Positions 1-5,107 of a stretch of DNA of 5,107 nt are shown one piece after another (position 1 is the stretch's first letter; the number at the start of each line of letters is the position of its first letter). Source of the stretch: Chloroflexota bacterium (GTDB lineage Bacteria > Chloroflexota > UBA6077 > CF-72). The position numbers and the translations under genes are program-made. The notes beneath the pieces are model-generated. The model saw only the letters and a program-made list of their open reading frames with translations, was not told the origin of the DNA and searched no databases. The stretch spans positions 1 through 5,107 of the forward strand of contig JAFAPL010000675.1 of NCBI GenBank assembly GCA_019247135.1. The letters run 5' to 3'.

Positions 1-692
1 GAGTAGCCGAAACTGATATTCCCGACGGCGAGGTAGTACTCGCTCAATAAACCAACGACCTCTTCGGGTGCCGATGTCTCCGCCAATGCGCGGAAACCCG
101 GGAGACTGCAGGACACCACCGCGATCTGACGGCGATGCGTTTCGAGCAGCGTTTCGCCCTCGGTAGAAATCAACAAGTCCGCCACCTGGGGTGACAGGAA
201 TTGTCGGAGCCGCCCCAATCGCTGCAACTGCTCGACCTGCTCCTGGACGCGAGTTTCGAGCCTGCGATTCCAGGCGGCGAGTTCGTCGGCCTGCCGTTGC
301 ATTGTGTCGTGGTAGTCCTTGATTCGCACCAGCGACCTGACGCGCGCCAGCAGCTCACCGCGATCGATTGGCTTGACGAGAAAGTCGTCGGCTCCAGCTG
401 TCAGCCCCTGGACACGCTGTCGCTCTCCACCGGCGGTTATCAGAATGATTGGTAAGAACCTGGTGCTCGGGTCGGCTCGCAGGGTCCGACAGAGCTCCAG
501 GCCGTCGACCCCCGGCATGACCACATCCACCAGCACGATGTCCGGCAGACGCGCGCTAATGGATTCCAGCGCTTCGTTAGCCGACAGGGCACCCGTCACG
601 TCATAGCCGTACGGCGTCAACATGCTCTCGAGCACCTCGACATTCGCCGGCACATCATCAACCGCCAGGACTCGCGCGCCCTCTGAGAGCAT
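1..692 (-). CDS. Response regulator with C-terminal class III nucleotide cyclase-like domain (3' end cut by window)
   Basis: Seen: an open minus-strand frame of 230 codons runs off base 1. Residues about 5-120 are a receiver domain, with acidic pair D12/D13, phospho-acceptor D56 (motif LVDVVMPGVDG), T86 and K107 (LVKPID). Residues about 125-160 are heptad-like and Gln/Glu/Leu-rich, a likely coiled-coil signalling linker. They lead into RLRQFLSPQVADLL and then RRQIAVVSCSLPGF, the opening of an adenylate/guanylate cyclase catalytic domain. Family knowledge: such proteins have a cytoplasmic receiver controlling a cyclase that makes cAMP or cGMP from ATP or GTP. Odd: the motif is normally FCDLRGFT; here S196 stands where the first metal-binding Asp belongs, and R201 replaces Thr. 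The second metal Asp would lie outside the window. The ATG at 692 overlaps the preceding stop by one base (TGATG) and has no clear ribosome site, so it is probably coupled. Receiver identity is near certain; cyclase homology is strong; activity is doubtful. Confidence 0.9.
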   Translation of the reverse strand, partial: MLSEGARVLAVDDVPANVEVLESMLTPYGYDVTGALSANEALESISARLPDIVLVDVVMPGVDGLELCRTLRADPSTRFLPIILITAGGERQRVQGLTAGADDFLVKPIDRGELLARVRSLVRIKDYHDTMQRQADELAAWNRRLETRVQEQVEQLQRLGRLRQFLSPQVADLLISTEGETLLETHRRQIAVVSCSLPGFRALAETSAPEEVVGLLSEYYLAVGNISFGY

Positions 693-1060
693 CAGTGGCA
701 ATGCCGCGCGACCAGCGCCGGCAGCGTGCGGACGTCGATGGGTTTGGCCAGATAGTCGTCGAAACCTGCTTCCAGAAGGCGGGTGCGATCCCCAGACATT
801 GCGAAGGCAGTCAGCGCGACCACAGGGATATCGGCAGTGCTCCGATCAGCCCGCAGCTCCCGCAGCACGTCCAGGCCATTCAGGTCGGGCAGCTGGATGT
901 CCATCAGCACCACGTGCGGACGGTGCGTGCGGGCGAGCACGATGCCTTCGCGGCCGCACGTTGCCGCGAGTGTGCGGAAGCCTCGAAGCTCGAGGATGTC
1001 CTGCACCAGCTCGAGATTCTTGTCGTTGTCTTCCACGATCAGGACCAACTCATCGGCCAT
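692..1060 (-). CDS. Single-domain response regulator (CheY/DivK-type receiver)
   Basis: Seen: 122 residues that are almost all receiver domain, with no output domain. Acidic residues E10/D11, phospho-acceptor D54 (motif VVLMDIQLPDLNGLD), conserved T84 (VVALTAFAM) and K106 (YLAKPID) are all present, so phosphorylation should be possible. The ATG at 1060 lies inside the 3' end of the kinase gene (11-base overlap, ATGGCCGATGA). A TTG at 1069 is an in-frame alternative that would add three residues. Neither start has a strong Shine-Dalgarno sequence, which points to translational coupling. Inference: it is phosphorylated by the adjacent histidine kinase. With no output of its own, it may act through protein contacts or as a phosphate sink competing with the receiver-cyclase protein encoded immediately downstream. 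The sequence is close in style to receivers that accompany hybrid-like sensor kinases in Proteobacteria. Confidence 0.93.
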   Translation of the reverse strand: MADELVLIVEDNDKNLELVQDILELRGFRTLAATCGREGIVLARTHRPHVVLMDIQLPDLNGLDVLRELRADRSTADIPVVALTAFAMSGDRTRLLEAGFDDYLAKPIDVRTLPALVARHCH

Positions 1061-2915
1061 GAACTGCAACCATTGCTTCAGGTTCCGCGCGTGGCTCGAT
1101 GGGGCGCCCGATCGGCAACGTGAATCGAAAAGTGCTGCCCTCGCCTAGTGTGCTCTCGACCCATAGCCGCCCACCGTGCAGCTCGACGAATTGACGCGAA
1201 AGTGTCAGGCCCAGTCCAGTTCCTTCCTGAGTATGCGTCGCGCCCGAATCGCCCTGTTGAAAGGCGTCGAAGATGCGCGCCTGGTCCTCGAGAGGGATGC
1301 CCACGCCCGTATCGCGGACCGCGACTTCCACACACTCATTTATCCGCTGCGCGGTGACATCAATTCGACCGCCATCTGGTGTGAATTTCACGGCGTTGCT
1401 CAGCAAGTTGTAAACAACCTGTTTGACTTTGCGTTCGTCGCCATCAATCGTGCCGACCGCTGGATCGATCACCGCATTCAAGGTGATGCCGTGGCGAACT
1501 GCACGTTCGCGAACCATGGTCAAGCCAGTTTCGAGGGCTTCGGCGAGCGAAAAGCGTTGCACTTCCAGTTCCATCCGTCCCGCCTCGATCTTCGACAGGT
1601 CCAGAATGTCGTTGATAAGTGCTAGTAGATATCTACCAGAGCTCGAGATGTGTTGAACGTAGCGTGCTTGCTTGGCGTTCAGTGGGCCAAAAAACTGCTC
1701 GGCGAGTGCGTCCGAAAAGCCGATGATCGCGTTCAACGGCGTGCGCAGCTCATGTGACATGCTGGCCAGGAATTCACTCTTGTGGTGATTCGCGGCCTCG
1801 ATCTGCGTCATGGCATCCTCGAGCTCACGCGTGCGCGCCTCGACGCGCTGCTCGAGCGTGCGATATGACTCGCGCAGCTGAGCAGCCATGCTGTTGAAGC
1901 TGGCTGCCAGAGCCTCGAGCTCGTCCCCGGTGTGCACCTCGATCTGTGCGTTCAGGTCGCCTTGCCCGATCCGCGTTGCGCCCGCCCGCAGCGCGCGGAT
2001 GGGCGTCACCATGCGGTCCGCCACAAACAGGCTCGCGGCAACGGCGACCACCAGCCCGGCGACGAGCAGGACTGCCGTGCGCACAATCGAGGCGTACAGC
2101 GGTGCGAACGCCTCTTGCAGGGGCTGTTCTACAAAAACCGACCAGCCCAGCGTGTTCACGGCGGCCCTGGCGGTGAGCACATCCCGCCCGTCGAGATTAC
2201 GAGCGACGCTCGGCGCATTCACGGCATCGACGGCCTGAACCTGGGCCAAGCTCGAGAGATCAGGATGCCGGAGGACCAGCGCGATGTCAGGGTGTGCAAC
2301 CAGTTGCCCTTCCCGATCCACGACATAGGCATAGCCTGCCTTGCCTACCTGGACTCCGGCCACGAGATCCCAGATGAATTTGAGGTTGACTTCCGCGACC
2401 ACGATGGCGTTGCGCGAACCGCTGCGCGCGGCCACAGTCATGTAGGGTTCGGACCCGTCGCGGAAGTACACAGGCCCGTAAAACGTCCCTTGCGCTTGTG
2501 CCCCCAACACAGCCGCGTCTTGTGATCGGTCGCGCTGACTACGTACCTCGCTCAACGCGACGCGCGACAGAAGCAACTGCTCGTGCCCGGTCGCGTCCAC
2601 ATAACTCACCTCCAGAATGGCAGGCGCCTGCCGCAACAGACGCGACAGGTCGGCGCGTGCCTGTTCGAGTTCGTCCGGCTGGACGGACGGCGGTGCTGCC
2701 GACAGGGAACCGGCCACGAGTCGTTGGATCTCCAGGATGAAGCTCTCGATACGGCTCGCCGCGCCATCTGCCTTTTCACGCTGGATTGTCACCAGCGCGG
2801 CCTGATTCTCCTGATAAAAAAGAGCCAACTGCACCACGCCGCTGGTCAAGAGTGAGGCGCTGACCAGCAGGACGAAAATTACGACGTATTTGCGGAACAG
2901 TGAGTGCTGTGTCAC
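1050..2915 (-). CDS. Membrane sensor histidine kinase (dCache-HAMP-HisKA-HATPase_c)
   Basis: Seen: 621 residues. Transmembrane helix 1 is at about 10-32 and helix 2 at about 277-299. Between them lies a roughly 240-residue extracytoplasmic domain with dCache-like features (GYAYVVDREGQLVAHPD at 194-210). A HAMP segment follows at about 297-348, then a coiled coil at about 343-378. The HisKA H-box is EFLASMSHELRTPLNAI with H388. The ATPase domain has an N-box around N503/N507, the G1 box DTGVGI (535-540), the F-box IFDAFQ and the G2 box GTGLGL (565-570). It is a complete, apparently active kinase. Family knowledge: dCache domains bind small extracellular ligands such as amino or organic acids; the ligand here cannot be read. 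GTG is chosen as start because an in-frame TAG lies five codons upstream (2931-2933); the start has only a poor ribosome site. The 3' end overlaps the receiver gene, its likely phosphorylation partner. Confidence 0.96.
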   Translation of the reverse strand: MTQHSLFRKYVVIFVLLVSASLLTSGVVQLALFYQENQAALVTIQREKADGAASRIESFILEIQRLVAGSLSAAPPSVQPDELEQARADLSRLLRQAPAILEVSYVDATGHEQLLLSRVALSEVRSQRDRSQDAAVLGAQAQGTFYGPVYFRDGSEPYMTVAARSGSRNAIVVAEVNLKFIWDLVAGVQVGKAGYAYVVDREGQLVAHPDIALVLRHPDLSSLAQVQAVDAVNAPSVARNLDGRDVLTARAAVNTLGWSVFVEQPLQEAFAPLYASIVRTAVLLVAGLVVAVAASLFVADRMVTPIRALRAGATRIGQGDLNAQIEVHTGDELEALAASFNSMAAQLRESYRTLEQRVEARTRELEDAMTQIEAANHHKSEFLASMSHELRTPLNAIIGFSDALAEQFFGPLNAKQARYVQHISSSGRYLLALINDILDLSKIEAGRMELEVQRFSLAEALETGLTMVRERAVRHGITLNAVIDPAVGTIDGDERKVKQVVYNLLSNAVKFTPDGGRIDVTAQRINECVEVAVRDTGVGIPLEDQARIFDAFQQGDSGATHTQEGTGLGLTLSRQFVELHGGRLWVESTLGEGSTFRFTLPIGRPIEPRAEPEAMVAVHGR

Positions 2916-2978
2916 ACAAGCAGCGCCAGTCTACGGCGCTTCTCGCACCCCGACATCGACGGATTTATGTATCTCTGG

Positions 2979-2994
2979 CCCACCGTGGTGTGGG
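2979..2994. repeat. Short inverted repeat CCCAC-N6-GTGGG upstream of the kinase gene
   Basis: CCCAC (2979-2983) and GTGGG (2990-2994) form a perfect 5-bp inverted repeat around CGTGGT, about 64 bases upstream of the kinase GTG. Together with the stem-loop at 3008-3057 it is most of what the 143-base gap holds. I see no convincing -35/-10 pair for a separate kinase promoter here, although the AT-richer stretch ACATAAAT (minus strand, 2970-2963) could serve as a weak -10 region. It may be an operator half-site pair or chance. Confidence 0.2.
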
Positions 2995-3007
2995 ATTCTG
3001 TACATAC

Positions 3008-3057
3008 CTGGCAGCGCCCGGCTGGTCACGCGCTGTCGGCGCGCTCGAGCTTGCCAG
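3008..3057 (-). promoter_or_regulatory. Intercistronic stem-loop between cNMP-binding gene and kinase gene
   Basis: Read on the minus strand, two bases after the TAA of the cNMP gene, CTGGCA (3057-3052) pairs perfectly with TGCCAG (3013-3008). Inside it GCGCC (3042-3038) pairs with GGCGC (3018-3014). The two stems are contiguous on the 3' side and separated on the 5' side by the 9-base bulge AGCTCGAGC, leaving a 19-base apical loop. No T-tract follows, so it is not a classical intrinsic terminator. An attenuating, RNA-stabilising or processing element is possible. Pairing is seen; function is inferred. Confidence 0.35.
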
Positions 3058-3059
3058 AC

Positions 3060-3491
3060 TTACATCAGTGCTGATGCTTTGTCCAGCCGAATGGCGAGTA
3101 AGTCGAGCAGTCGCAGCGCCACTTCAGGGCTGCGCCGCAGCTCGTCCAGAAATTCCAAGCGGTGCAGGGCGAGGCAATCCGTGGCTTCCACGGCACTCAC
3201 GCTTGCCGCGCGAGGCCGATCACTGAACAGGGCCATTTCCCCAAACGTGTCGCCAGGCCCGAGGGTGCGAATCTCCTGCTGTTTACCGTCTCTGTCCGTT
3301 CGTGTGACGACGACTTTCCCGGAGGTGATGACGAAGAACGCGATTCCGCCCTGACCCTCATACAGGATGATGGCGCCGGGGTCGTAATGGCGCCGATGCG
3401 CCGCGCGTTCGAGTCGGGTCAGCTCAGCGGGGGTGAGCCCGCGGAAGAGCTCCGCGTTGGCAAATCCTGTGGCAGCGTTGGTTGACGACAC
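3060..3491 (-). CDS. Stand-alone cyclic-nucleotide-binding (cNMP/CRP-like sensor) domain protein
   Basis: Seen: with the GTG start at 3491 the product is 143 residues. It covers one cNMP-binding beta-barrel: entry helix NAELFRGLTPAELTRLE (12-28), the barrel turn YDPGAIILYEGQ, and the phosphate-binding cassette GDTFGEMALFSDRPRAAS (80-97). Cassette residues E85 and R94, which in CAP/PKA-type domains contact the ribose and the cyclic phosphate, are both present. The protein ends about 40 residues later, after short C-terminal helices. There is no helix-turn-helix, so it is not a CRP/FNR transcription factor. Start choice: AAGGGAGAGGG lies just upstream of this GTG. The frame stays open to 3653, but the extra 54 residues are low-complexity and unlike the family. 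It is the first gene of the signalling block, 143 bases ahead of the kinase. Inference: it senses cAMP or cGMP and acts through a partner protein. Ligand binding is plausible but unproven. Confidence 0.88.
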   Translation of the reverse strand: MSSTNAATGFANAELFRGLTPAELTRLERAAHRRHYDPGAIILYEGQGGIAFFVITSGKVVVTRTDRDGKQQEIRTLGPGDTFGEMALFSDRPRAASVSAVEATDCLALHRLEFLDELRRSPEVALRLLDLLAIRLDKASALM

Positions 3492-3493
3492 GT

Positions 3494-3504
3494 CCCTCTC
3501 CCTT
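3494..3504 (-). promoter_or_regulatory. Shine-Dalgarno sequence deciding the GTG start of the cNMP-domain gene
   Basis: On the minus strand the bases AAGGGAGAGGG end two bases before the GTG at 3491. The core AGGGAG (3503-3498) sits six bases from the start codon, which is good spacing. This is the clearest ribosome-binding site in the window and the reason for preferring the 143-residue product over the 197-residue open frame. Confidence 0.7.
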
Positions 3505-3729
3505 GTGGCTGAAGTCGAATACTCTGCTGGACCGGATGACGGCCTTCGTTGGTAATCCGTCGTGGCCGCTGGCCAGACGGTCTGCACGGATGCCTGCTGC
3601 ACCGATGATGAGGCGCCACCGTTACTCGCTTGCTCCCCAGTCTTGCGCCACACCTGACGCTCCCGTCGTTATCGTACGCGGCTCACCACGGTAAGTCATC
3701 CTGCTGTCAACCGGAGCATTGGCGTCGTT

Positions 3730-3750
3730 GTGCTCGCGGATGGCGAGTAC
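3730..3750 (+). promoter_or_regulatory. Potential RNA hairpin in the leader of the PEP mutase-family gene
   Basis: GTGCTCGC (3730-3737) can pair with GCGAGTAC (3743-3750) over eight positions, one of them a G-U wobble, closing a 5-base GGATG loop. A second, overlapping fold, TACcACCG/CGGTGTA (3748-3763, one bulged base), competes for the TAC at 3748-3750. The hairpin ends 23 bases before the GTG start, so mutually exclusive folding could affect translation, or the repeat could be an operator. Pairing is seen; the role is speculative and chance is possible in GC-rich DNA. Confidence 0.3.
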
Positions 3751-3773
3751 CACCGTCGGTGTAGCCTTGGCGC

Positions 3774-4565
3774 GTGGTCGAGATCGACAGGCTCGAACAG
3801 CTCGCCAGGCGCGCCGAGCAGCTGCGCGCTCTACATCGCGGACCCGAGCCGCTGGTCCTGCCGAATGCCTGGGATGCCGCAAGCGCGCGGATCGTCGTGG
3901 AGGCCGGCTTCCCGGTCGTGGCGACCACCAGCAGCGGGGTGTCGGCAAGCCTCGGCTGGGCCGACGGCGAGCAGACCCCGGCCGACGAAATGTTCGCCGC
4001 CATCGCGCGGATCGCCCGAGTGATCGAGGTGCCGCTTACGGTCGACATCGAGGCGGGCTACGGTCTCGCGCCGGCGCAGGTGGTGGAGCGGATGATCGCC
4101 TCGGGCGCGGTCGGCTGCAACCTCGAGGACACGGATCATGCCGCGGGCAAGACGCTCCGAGACCCGCGGCGGCAGGCCGCGTTCCTCTCAGCTGTTCGCG
4201 AGGCGGCGGCAGCGGCTGGAGTCAAGGTGGTGATCAATGCCCGGGTGGATGTGTTTTTGCGCACCACGGCCGGTGCGCCGTCGCCGATCGAGGAGGCGAT
4301 CCGCCGCGGGCGGATGTATCTCGAGGCAGGCGCCGACTGCGTGTTTCCGATCGGGGTGACGGACGAGCCGACGATCGCGGCGCTGGTGGATGGAATCCCC
4401 GGGCCGACCAATCAGATCGCCAGCTTCCGCGGTGGCCCGGGCGTGGCACGCATGCGGGCGCTCGGAGTTCGTCGCATCAGCTTCGCTGGCGGCATGCATC
4501 GAACCGCCTACGAGGCGCTGCGCACGCGCGTCGGCGCAGTCGCCCGCGGCGAGGACGGCGACTGA
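3774..4565 (+). CDS. Isocitrate lyase/phosphoenolpyruvate mutase superfamily protein
   Basis: Seen: 263 residues, the usual length for the small (beta/alpha)8-barrel members of this superfamily. Recognisable elements in order: VLPNAWDAASARI (28-40); the gating-loop region SASLGWADGE with D64; the metal motif TVDIEAGYG with D91 and E93; NLEDT with E118 (116-120); and the barrel-strand motif INARVDVFL with R157. FPIGV and the C-terminal ISFAGG follow. The KKCGH-type catalytic cysteine motif of true isocitrate lyase is not present. Family knowledge: relatives cleave or form C-C or P-C bonds of 2-oxo or dicarboxylic acids using Mg2+ (methylisocitrate lyase, oxaloacetate decarboxylase or hydrolase, PEP mutase, carboxyvinyl-carboxyphosphonate phosphorylmutase-like enzymes). 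The exact reaction cannot be read. The start is a GTG with a poor ribosome site, but it gives the expected N-terminus. It probably shares a transcript with the VOC gene 37 bases downstream. Confidence 0.92.
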   Translation: MVEIDRLEQLARRAEQLRALHRGPEPLVLPNAWDAASARIVVEAGFPVVATTSSGVSASLGWADGEQTPADEMFAAIARIARVIEVPLTVDIEAGYGLAPAQVVERMIASGAVGCNLEDTDHAAGKTLRDPRRQAAFLSAVREAAAAAGVKVVINARVDVFLRTTAGAPSPIEEAIRRGRMYLEAGADCVFPIGVTDEPTIAALVDGIPGPTNQIASFRGGPGVARMRALGVRRISFAGGMHRTAYEALRTRVGAVARGEDGD

Positions 4566-4602
4566 GCTCGCCACCGGTGATCGCTGCGTTGGCTCACCGC
4601 TG

Positions 4603-4983
4603 ATGGCACTCGCACAGGCGCCTGCCATCGCGTTCGTGCCCACCACCAGGCCCGACGCCGCTAGGGCCTTTTATCGGGACGTGCTCGGCTTGCGGCTCAC
4701 CGACGTCGACGAGTACGCCGCCGTCTTCGACCTGAACGGCACGATGCTGCGCCTGGTGACGGTCAATGAGTTGCAGCCGGCTGGCTACACGCTGCTCGGC
4801 TGGATCGTCGACGACATCGTGGCCGAGATCGACGCGCTCGTGCGGAAGGGCGTCGCGTTCGAGCGCTACGGGTGGTTCGAGCAGGACGAACACGGCGTGT
4901 GGACGGCGCCGGGCGGCGCCGGCATCGCCTGGTTCAAGGACCCAGACGGCAATACGCTCTCGCTCACGCAGTTCCCAGGCTGA
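4603..4983 (+). CDS. VOC-fold (glyoxalase/bleomycin resistance/dioxygenase superfamily) protein
   Basis: Seen: 126 residues with the paired beta-alpha-beta-beta-beta layout. The first module has TTRPDAARAFYRDVLGLRL (14-32) and a strand ending FDLNGTMLRLVTV. The second has LGWIVDDIVAEIDALVRKGV (65-84) and the closing strand AWFKDPDGNTLSLTQF. The ATG at 4603 is the only reasonable start; the frame is open further upstream but that part overlaps the preceding gene. Odd: the last strand reads GNTLSL, so S120 replaces the Glu that supplies the final metal ligand in glyoxalase I-type enzymes (GNxLEL), and I see no clear His ligand in the first strand. A metal-free binding role or non-classical activity is therefore possible. 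Substrate unknown. It follows the PEP mutase-family gene by 37 bases without a visible terminator, so the two are likely co-transcribed; a shared pathway is only an inference. Confidence 0.9.
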   Translation: MALAQAPAIAFVPTTRPDAARAFYRDVLGLRLTDVDEYAAVFDLNGTMLRLVTVNELQPAGYTLLGWIVDDIVAEIDALVRKGVAFERYGWFEQDEHGVWTAPGGAGIAWFKDPDGNTLSLTQFPG

Positions 4984-5057
4984 AGCCGGCAGCGCGCCGC
5001 ACGGCACTCGACTTCGGGCACGGCGGCACCCGCACGCGGCCTGGGCGGATACGCTGC
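4984..5057 (+). other. Short gap between VOC gene and beta-propeller gene
   Basis: These 74 very GC-rich bases hold no open frame of note and no hairpin followed by a T-tract. The next gene could therefore be read from the same transcript, but a weak promoter cannot be excluded. Confidence 0.4.
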
Positions 5058-5107
5058 ATGACGATGGACCCTCGCCTGTTCACCTCTCTCGAATGGCGTT
5101 GCATCGG
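5058..5107 (+). CDS. Start of a probable BNR/sortilin-type beta-propeller protein (3' end cut by window)
   Basis: Only 16 codons are present: MTMDPRLFTSLEWRCI. Opening residues of this kind (DPxLFxxLxWRxIGP) are how I remember the N-terminus of large bacterial WD40/YVTN/BNR-like glycosyl-hydrolase-related proteins, which continue with GGRVVAVAGDP-like repeats; the next base pair (GG) allows a Gly. Two in-frame ATGs (5058 and 5064) are possible; GGGCGGA at 5043-5049 gives the first a moderate ribosome site. There is no signal peptide in the visible part. The family call rests on very few residues. Confidence 0.5.
   Translation, partial: MTMDPRLFTSLEWRCI

Larger units (their letters stand above)
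3492..3773. other. Divergent intergenic region between the signalling block and the metabolic block
   Basis: These 282 bases separate two oppositely transcribed gene sets and must hold, or lie close to, promoters for both. I see the ribosome site for the cNMP gene at the left end and a potential hairpin at 3730-3750 at the right end. No hexamer pair with acceptable 16-18 base spacing stands out on either strand. A TTGCGC at 3643-3648 has only a poorly spaced TATCGT partner (21 bases apart). Open frames crossing the region have low-complexity, non-family translations and look non-coding. Confidence 0.6.

Noticed and set aside
1061..1069. TTG start at 1069 for the single-domain receiver
   Set aside because: It is possible, but the ATG at 1060 already gives the usual receiver N-terminus, and the three extra residues have no supporting ribosome site.
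622..1123. Plus-strand open frames opposite the two receiver genes
   Set aside because: Their translations are Arg/Ala/Pro-rich or low-complexity without domain motifs, and the minus strand carries full receiver signatures across the same bases.
1932..2525. A 197-codon plus-strand frame opposite the kinase sensor region
   Set aside because: It is antisense to a well-supported dCache/HAMP coding sequence and shows no recognisable motif; long antisense frames are expected in GC-rich DNA.
3043..3050. GCTCGAGC palindrome as a separate operator or terminator
   Set aside because: It is only eight bases, common in GC-rich DNA, and falls within the bulge of the larger stem-loop; no T-tract follows.
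3492..3653. N-terminal extension of the cNMP-domain frame to a start at 3653 (197 residues)
   Set aside because: The added 54 residues are Ser/Ala/Thr-rich with no family resemblance, while a good Shine-Dalgarno sequence sits directly before the GTG at 3491.
4390..4602. Upstream extension of the VOC frame to 4390
   Set aside because: It would overlap most of the 3' part of the preceding gene in another frame and adds sequence with no VOC resemblance; the ATG at 4603 gives the normal family length.
3719..4603. A 294-codon plus-strand frame overlapping the PEP mutase-family gene
   Set aside because: Its translation is strongly Arg/Gly-biased, as typical of an out-of-frame reading, whereas the frame starting at 3774 carries the conserved metal-binding motifs.

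Overview
The window is a compact, GC-rich (roughly 60-68% by eye) bacterial segment with two divergent gene blocks and no tRNA, rRNA, CRISPR array or mobile element that I can see. GTG starts, very short intergenic gaps and the gene types suggest a free-living, soil-type bacterium. A high-GC proteobacterium, acidobacterium or related lineage would fit, but I cannot assign a phylum from the sequence alone.

Left block, minus strand, read from 3491 down to 1. Gene order is: a stand-alone cyclic-nucleotide-binding (cNMP) domain protein (3491-3060); a 143-base gap holding a stem-loop just after its stop codon; a membrane histidine kinase with dCache, HAMP, HisKA and HATPase_c domains (2915-1050); a single-domain response regulator (1060-692); and a second response regulator (692 to beyond base 1). 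The second regulator's receiver is followed by a coiled-coil linker and the beginning of a class III adenylate/guanylate cyclase domain. The last three genes overlap each other (11 nt and 1 nt) and are almost certainly co-translated. The block reads as a two-component system whose final output is a cyclase-like domain, with a putative cyclic-nucleotide receptor encoded first. The cyclase domain lacks the first metal-binding Asp in the part that is visible, so it may not be a working cyclase.

Centre (3492-3773). This 282-base divergent intergenic region holds a clear Shine-Dalgarno sequence for the GTG start of the cNMP gene, and an 8-bp potential hairpin just upstream of the plus-strand block. 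I see no convincing promoter hexamers.

Right block, plus strand. It holds an isocitrate lyase/PEP mutase superfamily enzyme (3774-4565), a small VOC (glyoxalase/dioxygenase-fold) protein 37 bases later (4603-4983), and at the right edge the first 16 codons of a gene resembling BNR/sortilin-type beta-propeller proteins (5058-5107). These look like ordinary metabolic accessory genes with no obvious functional link to the signalling block.
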